Shown here one piece after another: positions 1 to 14,400 of a stretch of 64,000 nt of DNA. Positions within the stretch are counted from its first letter, which is position 1. Each line of letters begins with the position of its first letter. The position numbers were made by a program, and so were the translations under genes. Origin of the DNA: Syngnathus acus (taxonomy: Eukaryota; Chordata; Actinopteri; Syngnathiformes; Syngnathidae); NCBI RefSeq assembly GCF_901709675.1, contig NC_051105.1, positions 3,277,104 to 3,341,103 of the forward strand. The letters run 5' to 3'. The notes under the pieces are model-generated. The model worked only from the letters and a program-made list of their open reading frames with translations. It was not told the DNA's origin and made no database searches.

Positions 1-2400
1 ATCATGATAATTGTTCATAGACTCCTCTCCCTATCTGCAGTTGAGTAAATAAATTCACCCTGCTGCTATAATAAGCATCTATTTGATGATTGCATCACAT
101 TTCTTCATAAATTTAGTAAGCCCCGTGGCATAAATTCATATTTTGGGAGCTTTTTAAAAGGATTCTGTTTTTCTCGCTTTCATTGTCACTTCTTTTTTTT
201 TTTTTAAACAACACAAAAGTGACTCTAAAAATACATCTTTGTGATGGGGGCGAAGAGCAATAGCTGCTTACAAGAAAATAAACACATTAAATGTGAGACT
301 GCGGTGTGCAATTAGAGGCACAACCAAACATCTGTCAGCCTATAAGGACAATTTATATTCTGTTATCACAACTTTTTCCCCTTGCACACTAAGTATGTTT
401 AATTTACATCATTGGCAGCCGCGCTGTTAATTTTTTCTTTCTGTTGTTGTTGTAAATGAGATTATCGCTACACTAGTGCGGCTGCGGAGGTGCTTGGTTT
501 CCTAAAATGTCCTCTCAGGGATTAATAACATTTTATCGAATCAGACCGTATACAGCAGCATTATCTTACTTTTTATCGAGTGCGGCTGGCTGCTCTGACT
601 GAACAGGCAGACAATGAAAGAGCAGGGATTGTAAACATCCAGACCTAATCTGGTGTCTTCAGCTCAGTGAGCATCTAAAGAACGCCACAGGTCTTTTTGC
701 GATGGATTTTTGTTTGATTTTACACCACAGAAAGGAAACACAAAATAATATAATTACCACAGGAAATGTGAGCAGGTGGTAAAGTAGCAATAAGAGTGGC
801 ACAGGTGGCTGTCCTGGCTGTTCAGCATAATCTCTTTTTTTTTTTTTTTTTTAAAGAATTTTGGCTACACCACAAAATCAGACGTGCTTAATCGTAATAT
901 CGAGAAACTCACCTTCCAAGGACATCTCATCTGAGTTATTAGTACTAAATACAGTAATCCCTCATTTATTGTGAGAGACGAAACCTGCAAAGTAGTAATG
1001 CTTCCTCCTTAAACGTTTTTTTTTAATATTATTAAACGTATTTTTATACTATTAAACATATTTCAAACACACACAGAAAGACAACAAACACAACTAGATG
1101 TTGTGCTTTCGGCCCCCAGAAGAAACCTAAAATCGTGGATGAGTACTTAAAAGAAAACACAAAAATCAAAGGTTATGGCCAAATTTACAAAATCAAATCA
1201 ACATTTTTGTTGACAAAGTTTACACAAACATATCAATAAAAGTATTCTTGATAATGGCATTATATAAGGTTAATTATTTGATTATGTTTCAAGTGGATTG
1301 TATTTAGGTATTAAATACTAACATAATTAAACCCCACACAAATCTTAATATGGGAATATAAGCCCCCGGGCCACTTTGTACAGGGAGAGTTGAGCACCAA
1401 GGTCAAAAAGGTTAAGAACCACTTCACTACTCCATCTTGTCTAGCGAGGACCATCCTTTAAAAAAGTTTGACTTATAGTGTCGCCCCCTGCTGGCAGAAA
1501 GAATGCTGAACCATCATAGAGTACATACAAATATTGTTAATTCATTCATTCATTCATCTTCCGTACGCTTATCCTCACAGGGGTCGCGGGCGGGGTTGAG
1601 CCTATCCGAGCTGAATTACTGCATAATTTATCCTTGCTTTGTTCTTGATGAGTTTTTATCTCGGCAAGGATAACACACATCAAATCTCTTATGTATATTT
1701 TATCATAATTAGGCTTCGTTTTTTTGGAGGGGGCAGAGGGTGCTTTAATCAAACATCGCATTCACCCCCCCCCCCCCGCAAAAAAATGTAATTAGTGTAA
1801 TTTAAACACCAAATACATGCAGTATGCAATTGCTGTGGGAGGCTCTCTCCTCTACTACAGCTGCACCAGAGGGGCACAGTTCCAAACACATCCTCAGCCT
1901 GCTCCTCTCATCTCAAAGTTGGAAAATATTCCCAAACTAACTAGAGGATAGAGTGTCAAAAAGATTTTTTTAAATGCACATACGTGAATGTGATTCTTAT
2001 GCGATGAGGCCTTATTTCTAGTGTAACCAAAATAAGAAAATACAGATCAACAGAAAGGGATGTTATTATCACTGAAATATTGCATTGAATTATCTAACTA
2101 TCACAGATACTTTGTGTGTATTAAAAAAAAATTAAATGTCTGGTTATGCCATGTTAAATTTTTAAACGAGGTTAAGTGGTTAAGCAACGCACTGTTGGTG
2201 AACACACCCCTTACAGACAATCTCTTTCCTTTTGCTTTCCGTACAAACTCGTTGAAATCAGGAGACGACGTGAAAGTTTTAGCAATGTAAATCGGGTTGT
2301 TGTCAAACTCCCTGTGTGTGTTGCCTTTTTACACCTTAGTTTCTAAATCACAGCGTGTCCTCGTGATTTTTTGTTTAGTTTTAGCAACGTGCAGCTTGTG
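1..2400. other. Intergenic / upstream region, no gene seen
   Basis: AT-rich sequence with T and A homopolymers and no ORF that resembles a protein. Three pieces look like dispersed repeats. A possible fragment at about 955-1010 (starting near cagtaatccctca) resembles a common fish repeat end. At 1358-1424 the strand complement reads like a hAT transposon end (gtggttcttaacctttttga). At 1541-1612 there is the reverse complement of a SINE tail ending in a cattcatt run. The last few hundred bases presumably include distal promoter sequence of cmss1. Confidence 0.6.
1541..1612 (-). repeat. SINE-tail fragment
   Basis: Read on the minus strand, this piece runs through 'ggataggctcaaccccgcc' and 'cgcgacccctgtgaggat' and ends in a run of gaat units. 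The same word order (gataggctc, then accct..gagga, then a gaatg/ggatgg run) recurs at 46515-46716, 50811-50938 and 62590-62705 in this window. That makes it one dispersed family. The tRNA-like head is missing here. Confidence 0.6.
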
Positions 2401-2437
2401 AACGCATCCACGGCCAGCTCACACATCCGTTCATTTG

Positions 2438-2472
2438 ATTGGATACGCCATCCGAAACGTCATCGTGTAAAA
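2438..2472 (+). promoter_or_regulatory. cmss1 proximal promoter elements
   Basis: Just upstream of the cmss1 start codon lie an inverted CCAAT box (attgg at 2438-2442), a YY1-like gccatc (2447-2452) and a CRE-like acgtcat (2457-2463). No TATA box is visible. This combination is typical of TATA-less housekeeping promoters, which fits a ribosome-biogenesis gene. The transcription start is not determined. Confidence 0.4.
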
Positions 2473-5400
2473 ATGGGGGACGACTTGGGGGACGAGTGGT
2501 GGGAGCATGGCCGGGAATCAGGTAAAATGTTACTTTTTAATGTATTATAGTGTGTTATGTGTCTAAAAACATGCGTCTACGTGTCTTCTGTGCATGACGA
2601 ATTGGTGCCTCGTGTGTAATCGTTGTTAGTTGTTGCTCACTGTAAGCTAGCTTTAGCCATTCAACACTTGCTGGTAATAGTAAAAGTACTTAATAGTGAT
2701 TATTTACACATTAAATATAACAACACATTATTACAACTGAGCCAGCAAAGATAGAAAGATGTTGGCACACTTGTGTGCAACGCTTCCCTTACTTGGGGCA
2801 GGTAAACGTGTGAGAGAGAAAACACGTGTGCACATTCCCATGTCATATAAAGTTAGACAGATTTCGTATATACATTGTAACTTTACCTTTATGTTTTTGC
2901 TCATGTAGCTTCCCTCCAAACAGTCTGTAACATTAATGGCTTCTTTATACGCGCGTGATGGAAGGCAGGACTTTCCAACGTCTGTTGCTTGCCAATCGCA
3001 GTTCATAGTCTGGTCGACAGAGTGCAGCCACACACTCCGGTGGTTTTTGAATATGTTCAGCCTGGTAGAACAAGCGCTTATCTGCATGGAAATTGATGGA
3101 TGAAAATGAAACTTACTAAGAAACCCAATAACTATGATGTAATTATGATCACTCCATAAAGAAGAACTCAACCACCCAAAATTCTTGACTATATTTGTTG
3201 TATGTGCCCCCACTAGTCTAAACATGGGATTCTGGTAAATATTGCATTTGTGGAAAGATGTGTTAAGCAGCAAAACGTACCTATTTTTATCCACCTCAGG
3301 GGGCAGCCATTTTGCTTTTTGCTGTCGACTGAAAATCACAGTTGACAGGTGACAACCAATCACGTCTCAACTTCAGAAAACCGGTGAGCTGTGATTGGTT
3401 AAGAGTTTGGGATTTGTTTTTTGTTTTTACGATATCAATCAATTAATCAATCAAAAACTACAGAAGAGGATTAGGGCCAGTGAAGAAGAAAAAAAGGGGG
3501 GGTGACAGGATTCTGACTTTTTATCTCAGAATTCTGACTTTAAAATGGGAATTCTCACTTTAAAGAGAATTTTGAGAATAAAGTCAGAATTTTGACTTTA
3601 AAGTCAATGTGTTCTATTTTTTTCTTGTTTTTGAAAAACATTGAAATATGCCTTAGCCACTTATGCTAGGTGGCTGACAATATTTAATACTGATAATAGT
3701 GCTTGTTTATGATTTGTTCCTAAAATGTCACACTTCACCCTTTTTTTTTTATTGTACTTTTCACAAAATAAGTACCGTAATTTTCGGACTATAAGTCGCG
3801 GTTTTTTTCATAGTTTGGGTGGGGGGGCGACTTATACTCAGGAGCGACTTATATACATATGTTTTTTTTTCACTTTTTTGGGCATTTTATGGCTGGTGCG
3901 ACTTATACTCCGGTGCGACTTATAGTCCGAAAATTACGGTAACAATTTTTGACAACGCATGGTGACAATTTAACCAGGTTAGTAAGTGAAAGAAATGTCC
4001 ACACATTTACAGATAGGATATTTTACTGCAGTTGATTTGTGTCATTCTTATACAAGCAGTAGAAACAAGTCATACAAAATGTTATTTGGTTAAGAAATAT
4101 TAGGTCAAGTGTATTATGGCGTGTCCAAAAAACATGTATTGATTTAATTGCAAAGTCTCAGGGGGTGGGGGCATAAAACAGAATGTCAATTGGCCGGAGA
4201 TATTCACACGTTTTTGAACTGGCCAGTGCTACATAGGGGAGTGTGAGGCGGGAGATGTAGCAGGCGATATGGTAATGCTACTGGTAATCTTGCCCACACC
4301 TTTGACATGGCAGCCATTTGCGAGTACTTGAGTCCTCTGCTCATGTCGAAGGTAGTACGGCCCGACAGGCGGCGGCATGCCATGAGATGGGAGATATGGG
4401 TTCCCGAGGTGAATGTGGATCTTGTTGTCTTCTGTGGTGATGATGCTGGGACTGGAGTCAGGGCTACCGGAGCACACGTGGTGCCAGCTGTTCTGCCGCT
4501 CAGGAGTCTTGCAGAAGGCGCCCTGGCTCTCGATGTCGGTTGGCTCCGGCGAACATGTCCTGACGGTCAAAATCTGGATCGGAAGGTCGGGAGTTGCAGA
4601 GCGGGATGAATTTGGACTCATCACTCGAGAGACGGGCGTCCCGTTAAGCAGGGAGATTGTGCGGTCAGGACTCGAGGGTGGCGATTTATTCTGGATGATG
4701 GTGATTCTTTGGTTTGGTGCGTTTCCGCCAGATGGGATGAAGGCTGTGCTGGTGTAGGAGCCGGAGGCGTCCGTCGTGGGGCTGCTGATCTCAAGGGTGG
4801 CCGTGTTGAGAATGTGGTGAGGCGTGACCTTGATTTGTAGTGGCTGCCCCGGCGTGTGCCTCAGCATCATCACGTCCCCGTTCGCTTGGTGCACATTGAC
4901 TCCGTTGGCTGCGTGGCCTCTGTTTTGGCTCACCATGTTGTTGGCACTGTTCAAGCTGTTAAGGTTGCTGACGAGAGTTGAGCCCCGGCAGTCTATGACT
5001 TCGATGTTGTGGTTCGGATCCTCATCGTTGTGTTTCTGGCCAAATGTTGCGGGCAGTTGGCAGTCCGTAGACAAGTCGGCCGCTGGCTCGGTTTGGACCT
5101 CCTTGGTGGGGCGATAATGCTCTTCGTTCCCACCTGGCGCAAGATTCTTTAAGCATCTGTATCTGTCGAGTTCGCCGCTCAAGTCTTTCATCTCTCGAGC
5201 GAGCTCCCGGTTCCTGGCTTCTTGTTGCATTAACTTACCCTGCAGCGCAGAGTGGTCTGTCTGGACCCTGCTGATGGATTCTTCTGTGCCCATCAGCTGC
5301 TGGAGTTGCTCCTTCAGGGCACTGACCTCTCTCATGAGCAGCCTGGACTTGACTTGCTCCTTCTGAAGACGGCAAAGTAGAAGATGTTCCTGGTTTACAT

Positions 5401-8400
5401 CCTGCTTTTCTGCCTGCTTGTATCCGGAAAGCTCCTTTTTGGCCACCTCAAGCTCCCGGAGTAGAGACTTGGACTTGATCTGTTCCTCCTTGAATCTCTT
5501 TTCCAGAGACTCGTAGTCATCCTCTACTTTCATCAATTCTTTCTCCATCATCTCCTTGTCCTGCAGTCTTTTTTGTAGCCTCTCCAGCTCCCATGTGAGT
5601 TGTTTGGCTTTATTCTCTTCCATTTGGCACCAAGGATCGTTGTTGCTCGAGCCTTGGGTGTACTTCTCTTCCTTTTCTCTCCTGTTCTCCAAAACTTGTA
5701 ACCTCTTCCTCATAGTGACCATTTTACTCTCGAGCTCCATGTTTCTCTGCTGCTCCACCGCGAGCCGTGTTTGTAACTCATTCCTTTCCTTTGCTATGCC
5801 TGTTATTTTTTCTTCGACATCTGATTTTGAGCTCTGTGCCTCTTCCTCAAAAGTCCCCGCGGGGGTTTTTAACCCCCTCCTGCCGAGTTTTCTCTCAGCT
5901 TCCTGCAGTCTCTCCGACATGGTCTTTCTGTCCTCCACCAAGGCGGCTGTCAGAGACCTGAGCGTGGCCAGGTCATGTCTGATCGCCACCTCGCTTTTCT
6001 GCAATTGGCCCTCACTTGTCTCCAACTCTCTCATTTTGACCTTCAGGGAGTCCACCTCACCTGAGAGCATCTTGCTGACGTTTGTCTCTTTTTCCAAGCT
6101 CTCCCGCAGATTGCAACACTCTTGTTTGCTTTTGCCCAAAGTCTCCTCTATGCGGTCCAATTCACTAATTCTCCCATTGAGCCTATTCACCTCATCCTTC
6201 AGGCTCGAGCAGTTTGTCGTCTCCCTTACCAGTCTGCAGTCCAGATCCCGACACTGGTCCCTCATGCGGATAAGTTCCTCATCCTTCCCTTCCATCTCCA
6301 CCACCCTTCTCCTCAGTACCTCCACTTCTGACAACGAGCTTGGCTGTCGAGCTCCTCGATCACCGGTCTGCTGCAGCTCCTTGTCCTTTTCCCTTGCAGA
6401 ACCGTCCCGTTTCTCCTCTATCTGACGACCAAGGCTTGCGTGTTGCTGTCTAAGTGGCTGACTTCTAGCTGCCTCGTCGGTGAGTTGAGCTGTCATAGCG
6501 TGATGGGAGCGATGGACGTTTGTGTATGAATTGTGTCGCTCCACCTTCGGATGCATCGAATTTGGCTGCGGTCTCTGTTTCGCTTCACCGGCCTCCTGGT
6601 CGATACTTTCTGTGATCACGCTCAGTTCTTTCACATGACGCCAGTGTTCCTCCAACAGGTTCTCCAAACTCTGATACCCCTTTACAAGCAGCAGTGCAAA
6701 AGCCTTCAGCCCGTTCAGCTCCTCTTGAAGAAGCGATGTGTCTCTCTTTCTGATGGTCTCCTTTAACTCCTGGTATTGTCGTTCCTTTACAATCAGGAGC
6801 TTCAGTCTGTGGAGAGTTGGGGGGGAGCATTAGTTATGTCCGAAGAATGCCTTTGAATGAGTTTACAGTGTAACTCTGCATTACATTCATCAAGGACATG
6901 AGGTAATGTTTAAACTTCCTCACTCTCTGGCCATGGCTGATAAACACAAATGATTTCCCTTTGTGGCTTGTTTAGAACATAAACATTTATTTAATCCGGA
7001 GGAGAACGGAATCATTTTCCTCTCCTTATTCAAGAACATAGAACATTTTGTTCTCTCCCGCGTACCAACCTGTAAACCTTAACACATGTCGCCGTGTCAT
7101 TGGTGTAAGTATTGTCGTCCGTGTGGTCTCAGGCGCTGTGATTTACGATGTTTTCACAAGCGCGGCAGATGGTTCCTTGTGTGTGGCGTTTGTTAATTAA
7201 GAATTTTCTTTACACACCAGTACCTTTTTAAAACATTCCCCCCCTCTGTGCCCTGCAAATAGACGCGCGGCTCTGAAAGACATGCATTCCCGGTGAGTCA
7301 CAGACAATTACGTACCAACTGCGACTTTTAAACTTGCCCGATCCAAGCGAGATTTATTCTTCTACTTCTGCAGAACCGATATTATTCTTAAATGTATTGG
7401 CAGTGCGTGTCCATTTCAGATTTGTATCCCTTATATTTTAGTACTGTCGTATTTTATTGATATGTCTCCGTTCCCAAAATACAGTTTCATTGTAAAACAT
7501 TCCAGATGACTCCAAAGTACTTTTCTGTTCTGCATTTAGGCTTGAAATAATTGTGGTATGTACAGTAATGGTAAATAGTGGTCTTTTAGTAGCAAGAAGG
7601 TAATTCAGAGGTCTATTCAATCAGCTGCAGCCGCTCTCAAAGTGACAATCTAACTTTTAAAGCACAAGAACAAATTGCTCAAATCTTCCAAATAGTCCTA
7701 CCTGCCGTTCTGTGTCACTTTCCTTCCAAATCCTCCGAGATTAGTTGGCCTCAAATCGTTCACCTCTCCCTTCCCGGAGATCCCAGTGATGTGGACATTC
7801 CATGCGGAAAACCAAACATTATGAGAAGTGCTCTGCGCATGGACTCTTTCTCGCAGTCAGTGGCACCCATTACATCATCGGCCAGTCCTTATATGGTTAT
7901 AGCCGAGACTGCTGTGTGTGTGTGTGTGTGGATGTGTGTGTCAGGTATTCCTCATGCTCTGGGACCATAAATCTGTTAACACGCTGTGGAGGCCATCCTT
8001 TTGGTGACAAAGAGAGTCTTGGTCATGCGAATTGTAAGGTTGAGATCGTGGTTATAGTTAGGGTTAAGTCTCCAGGAAAGTTTAGAATGTCGTCTGAAGT
8101 GATGGAAATACGATCGTGTGTGTGTGTGTGTGTTAGTGCTAGTGTGTTTTTACTGGAGTTGAGCCCATTCCACATGAGCTCATTGTGTAGCCATGCCAAA
8201 GAGGCTAATGGGAAGGACAGAATGTGTTGGCATGTCCAAAGAGCTGCAGTTCGTCTAAGCAAGTGTGTGTGCGTGTCCTTGTGTGTGTGCGCACATGTGT
8301 TTTTCTCGCATATGTTTTAAAAAGCGGCATTTTTTTTTTTATTCTGTGTCCTAGCGGTTTTTGCTTGGGGCCTGATAACCTGACTGTGAGATGACATCAT

Positions 8401-11400
8401 CACTTCATCGGTTCACAATTGCATCCATATGTCTTTCTCTCCACCTCCCCCCCGAAAGCCCTTAATACATCTCTCATTCAACAAGTCCCAGCTTTTTATT
8501 GGCTGAAATTATAAAATGGTCAACCGCAGTTTTCACTTGGCGGCGTCATCGGTGTCCTGTTGTTTGTCGAGTGTGCAGCGCATCTTTCGGCTCAGGCGCG
8601 GGAGGGCAATTGACGAAAAGCAGTGACGCGTTCGTCATATCCTGTATAAGTCACGTCTGACGACAACCCGAAACGGAAAATTTCAGTTTTGTTAAATCAC
8701 CGCACACTGCCAATAGTAATAGATAAACAAACTGTGGGACTTCTTCTTTTTACAGATATTAACGACAGGGCAAGTATGGCTCATCATGAAACATTTAGGT
8801 ATTAACTTTTCAAAGGGGGGGAGAATTTCTCACCTGTGAATGTTTGGCTTTAAATCCTCGCCAGTTTTGAATGGTAAAAATGTAGCAATTTATATTTGGC
8901 TTAGCTAGCATAACATATCAAAGAAAATCTCACTATTTTTAAGTTGTGTGCTTTGGCAAAATTTCCAGCAGTTTGTTAGGTAGAATCCTGTTGTTCGTGC
9001 AATTAATTGTTGATTAACTGCATTTTGAAGCAGTCGATGGAAAAATAGAAGCGCGCCACTAGACCCTGAACGTGTTTGCTGTTTTAAAAAAGGCAACGTG
9101 ATGTCATCTTACCGAATGTTGTACGAAATCTAATTGATGGGTCATTTTCTCTTAATCCATTAGGGAATGCTCCTTCCCCATATGCATTATTTACCGTCGT
9201 TTTTAATGCCCACCAAAGGCTGGACGTTGAACATTGCTCGTGTTGCGAAAGGTGAGCGACCTCCGCATTCCGATCCACACGCCCACGACTCTCGCTGCAG
9301 AGTTCTCAAAGTCCTTGTTCCCATCGCAGACCTGACATCTGCAGCGCTCGTCCTCAATTACAAGCATGAGGCCATCCCGCAAAGACCTTTCCAAGAAAGG
9401 CTTCAAGCGTCGAATGATATGGCCCCATGTACCATGACAACCGAATGTCCTATTTTCATCTAGGGGTGTAATTTCACCAAAAAATATATATTTTTTTTTA
9501 GCTTCTGCCTCTGACAAATGAGGCACAGCCAAACTTATGTGCCGTAGATCCTCAAATTGTTGCCTCTGCTGTCGTGCCGGTGAATTTAACAAAGCACAAA
9601 AGAACCACAAAAACAGTTAAATCTCTCTCTGTCAAAGTCCTTTTTTTTTTTAAATTTTTTTCCAAACAGGGCTTTTAATGTTTCTCCCATACTTTTCAGA
9701 ATAGCAGGGTTTATTCTCTGGCGGGAAAAAATCCATGAAAAGAATTTAAAAAAAAAACACATCTAAGCATTGAAAAAGTTTAGCGTGGGTTCTTGGTGAA
9801 AGTTATGGTGAGTTTTTAACAAATTGCTAAAATCATTGATTCGGGGTTGTTACATCGCTAAAATGAGTAATGATCCATCAATTGTTGATTATGTCAATGC
9901 AGATGAGTTTAAAGAAACTTTTTTTGCGAAAGTAAGATGCTTTTCCTTACGGGATAAGTTTTTTTTAACTTTTTTTAAGGAAGGGGTTAAGTCTACAGTT
10001 AATGAACTGAAGTGGAGACTCAAGTGTACGTACGGCGCACACATGAGAGTGTTTAATGTCAAGGATGCCGTCGCCCGATGACAGACCATGACCATATGAA
10101 ACGTGCGTAATCTGATGGCAAGTGGCCGGAACAACCGCGTTGTTTCATTGCAACGTGCACATGACATGCAACAGGGATCAGAGAACTGCGTAAGAGATGA
10201 TCCGCGATAATAAATAAATTGGAATAAATTCACCGTACAGTTTGCATCTCATATGGGTCGTCTGTTTTGCACATGGCTGTTGGCGGAACTTCAAAAAAGA
10301 CAAATACAAAAGCTGTGATGAATGTTTCGGTTTAGAAGAAACAAACAGAAGCAGATTGAGAGATTTTTTGAAGGGTTTGATGTGTGACATTTTGAATAAT
10401 TGGGCGTCCAAACGAGCATTGAAGAAGTTTCGAAAATAAATTAAGGACAGGTGGTCTCACCTTGCGATTTCAGTGCGTTATTTCTCCCAGCATTGTGCTC
10501 TAATTCAGATTTGTGTGATTTTTAGATCTGCTGGAATCGAAACATCTGGCATTATTAACAGATTGCCCAATCACATTTTTATTCAATCACTGACACTGGC
10601 AGGCAGCGGTGGTGCATATTTGAAAGAGACTTGTGCAATCAGTAACAAAGTAGATTCAGGCTTTGTTGTACGTTGACAAATTATGTTGAACGTTAATGCA
10701 TTGTTAGTATTTTTTTTTTTTTCCACTTGCATCAGATGGCATGTCAATCATGATCAACCAATTTTTTTTTTTTTACGTACGTCCTCATTTTGGCTGGAGC
10801 TTTTATTAATTGGAATGAGAGACACTTGTGAACATATCTTGGAATTAAATTATATTTGAAAATGGTATGGTTTTTAAACGTCATGTTTGGCCAACTCAAG
10901 TGTTACGCAGGAGGTGTCAGTTTCTGAAAGGACATTTTATGTGTGTTTTTATGTGGCATGATTATTTTTGGTCTTAAATTGCAATGTTCTCTTCTGGCGG
11001 CTCACTTTAATTGTTTGCGCTCTTACCAACAAACGCAGGCTCCACTTCCAAAAATCCTCCATAATTAGATTACAGAGTCAGTGGACTGTGGCGGTAGCAG
11101 AGCCAGCATGGGCCTCAAATAGAATTGCTACACCAGACCTAGCCATACCCACTGGCCTAGCCCCGCCAACAGACCAAGCCATAGCCACAGGCCACATCTG
11201 AATGCAGTCGTTCTTTGGAACGGGAAACGTTTCAACTCCCATCAATTTTTACCCCATTTGCTTCAGAAGAGGTACTGGCTGACCAAGGGGCAGGCAGGTG
11301 CCAAAAGTATTCGGTACGTGTAATCACATGTTTGTGTTTACAAGCGGGGTCCAACCGAGTCCAGGCTGCAGTGGACTTTCCAAGTGGAGGAACTTCAAAT

Positions 11401-14400
11401 AAGCCTTTTGGATGAGTTTGGGCCAAAAGGGCTCACGTGTACGTCGGAAAGTCCAGATGGTTTTCTGTAGTGTGCTGCAACGCTTAAATCACTGTACAAC
11501 TTTCATACCAAGAGGAAGAGGATGGATATTAACTCAAGTTAAGAACACAATTACATCACGTTGAATTTGAGCTGGAGTCGGTTGTTGGGTTTCTTATGGC
11601 ATACAGTAGTCTGCAAAAAAAAATGTTATGCCACTCTTCTTGTTTTTTTCTTTAGCGATGCTGTCATGACCATCTGTAACTACCGTGTGAGTCATATGGA
11701 GACAGCTTTTAATGTTCAACTGCTAAGCACAATTGGAAAAAATAATGGCACGTCAGATTTTTTATCTGTCCACCTGGTCGTTAGCCATATAGGTACTTCA
11801 TCACTAATAATTAGTAACTAATTGATCTATGGATATAAATAAAGATTGTATACATTATTTTATAAATATTATTTTTCAAGGAACCATGTCATGCTAAATC
11901 AACTTTTGGAGCCTTGCTACTCATTCCCGTTTCCGTGTTGTGCCTTACCGAAGGCCTGCATCAATGTAGAAATTGAATTGAACGTGAAATTCATTCATTT
12001 TCTTTGAGAACGAGTTTTGTGTAATCCTGTACGTATTAATATGAAGACGGACTAACCTCTCTCGGTCATCCTCCAGTAGCGCTATAACGCACTTATACTT
12101 TTGAAAGAAATCCCAGTGGTTTCTCGGCCGCTCTTCATTTCTGCTAACAGCATCTCTGTGAGCGTTTGATACCTCAAGAAGCTCCTCCCTCCTCTTGTTT
12201 GACCTTTTGTGGGACTGTATGAAATTAATGAGATACAACAAGAATCCAAGAAAAGCATGATAAAGTTAACATGACAAGAATGGGATTCAATTTGTGAAAG
12301 ATTAGGGTTAGTTTGGTTTCTATTTTTATTGCCTCAGTAACGGCGGAAGATCATGACGAAAAGTACTCTCAATCAAGTGAAACCAAAACAATCCAGATGG
12401 GTTGCAAAATCATTACGGTATAATTGCTTTGCCGGCAGTACAGAATTACTCAACGTGCAGTGAAGCAGCAGTAATTAATCCGCTTTTGTCAGATGGTGCT
12501 ATGTTCACCTCATTAAATTTGATTACCGACTCTCTACGGTGTATCGTTTCTTCTTATTGGTACCTCGGCAGTCGCTGTTTTGCACATATCCTCAAGGTAG
12601 TCCTGTTGTTGCCATCGCAGCCAGTCCCCGTGCAGGGAACGTAACGCCTCATCCAGTCCAATAAAACCGTAGTGGGCCTTCAGTAGAGCCGAGTCTGTCT
12701 TCTGTGTTTTCAGCACCGCAATGACTTCATCTCTCGCCTGGCGTGACGGAACAGCACAACAATGAGTTTACTCAATTGTTCCGAGTACTTTATGGGGCTC
12801 ACGAGACATGTTCTACATTTGGCTAAATCCAAAAACTTTCCACAGTTATCCCACCTGAAGCTCTCCCTCCAGAACACTGAGCAGGAACAACATGTCGTCA
12901 CGGGAAAGATCTTCTCTCAAACGTTTCCTCTCGCGCTTGCATCTCTTGTCTTCCCTGTTATTCATCTGAAATGAGATCTTGCTACGTTTGGATAAAAAAA
13001 AAAAAAAGCAAGACTGTACGTTGTTTTTCTTGGGATCCACTTAATTCCAATGAGCTTGCATGCTACTTTCATGAGTGGGATGGATTTCTAGGAGGAACAG
13101 AAGAGGATAATCTACATTTAGCTTTTTTTTTTATTTATTTAAATCATTTGACTGAAGTCCAAGAATGATAAAACGGCAGCAGGCCACATGGCATAACACT
13201 ATGACAGACTGTGTTATCGGTTTTGCAGATAATTCGATGAAAAATGGTCCCCCAAAAAACTTTTCTGGCCATGACGTACTTGATGATCTATAGTTCTAAG
13301 CAGATGACCTCTGAACCAAGACTGATTGCTAAGTGAACTGTAACTGAATCCATCTAATGGGTTGAGGTTTCGATCAGAATGTTTTCTCCACCTCCTAATG
13401 GGATATCAATCTGAATAACTCTTGTACCTTTAATTGAACTCTAAACTTGGTTATTGTTTCTGTTTCTTCAGCTGGCCTTGGATTGATCGGTCTTGTCTCT
13501 CGTTCCATGTTTGCTTTTAAGAAAATTCCACAAAGACTATGGATCATTTGTCCACAACATCCCCACTTGATGATGACCCGCCTTTATAAACAGTTGACTA
13601 CTTTGCCTATCTAATTATTTCAAGTTTATCTTTCGTGCTTTTTACACCACTAGTCCATAAACCAGACCTTCCTGTTCACGTTCTTGCAACCAAGAAGAGG
13701 GTGATCTCACTTTTGTTTGTCGCGACGGATTTTTTCTTGTGTCGCAATAATTATGACTAAATCGGAATTTCAGAAAACATTTATACTTCATTCTTGCAAA
13801 ACAAATTCAACCGAAATTCTTCCAAATATGGTTTGTGTGGGGGTTTTTTTTTTTTTTTTTGCCCTTAGGTGGTCTGTTCATTATTGTGCCCAGGCCCACA
13901 AATCACATGGCAGGCATTGAGTTGGAAAGCCAAACAATGACTGCTTGCCGGTTCCATAATGTAATAAATATGCTCAACATTTTTAGGCTCTGATGTAAAC
14001 TGTCCTCTGAGAAGTTTTTTTTTTTTTTCCTCTCGCTCCTCTCTAATAAGAGTTCTTTGACGGAAGGTTGTGAAATTCTGTTAGCTATTTTGTGTCCTTC
14101 TCTCACAACACACACACACCCTGCACTCATAAGATGTTAGATTCCACAATTATTACATCACTGCTGGAAGTATGATTCATATGATTGCTGTCACTTGAGG
14201 GCTTACCAATGTGCCAATGAAAATGAGTTCTTCAGAAGATATAAAAAAGCATGGAATGAAATTTAATGGGAGGAATCCATCACATGAGTTCATATTAGAT
14301 CAAGTGTAAGTCTTATCTCTGATGAGCAGCTCAGTTTCACTACTCTGAAATGTGATTTTAGACATTTCTATTTTGACTATCCCAAAATAGCCAACCCGAA

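Noticed and set aside
2731-3363. 210-codon minus-strand open frame
   Set aside because: Runs into the fold-back repeat at 3236-3410, shows no domain, and resembles a second chance frame in the other repeat copy (27087-27329).
5556-6425. 289-codon plus-strand open frame
   Set aside because: Antisense to the filip1l coiled-coil exon. It is Ser/Leu/Phe-rich, as expected from the reverse of Glu/Lys/Arg-rich codons. The minus strand has clear homology.
9203-9610. 135-codon minus-strand frame, and plus frames at 9824-10081 and 10242-10439
   Set aside because: No recognisable family, no plausible splice borders linking them, and no match to filip1l. Best treated as chance frames in an intron.
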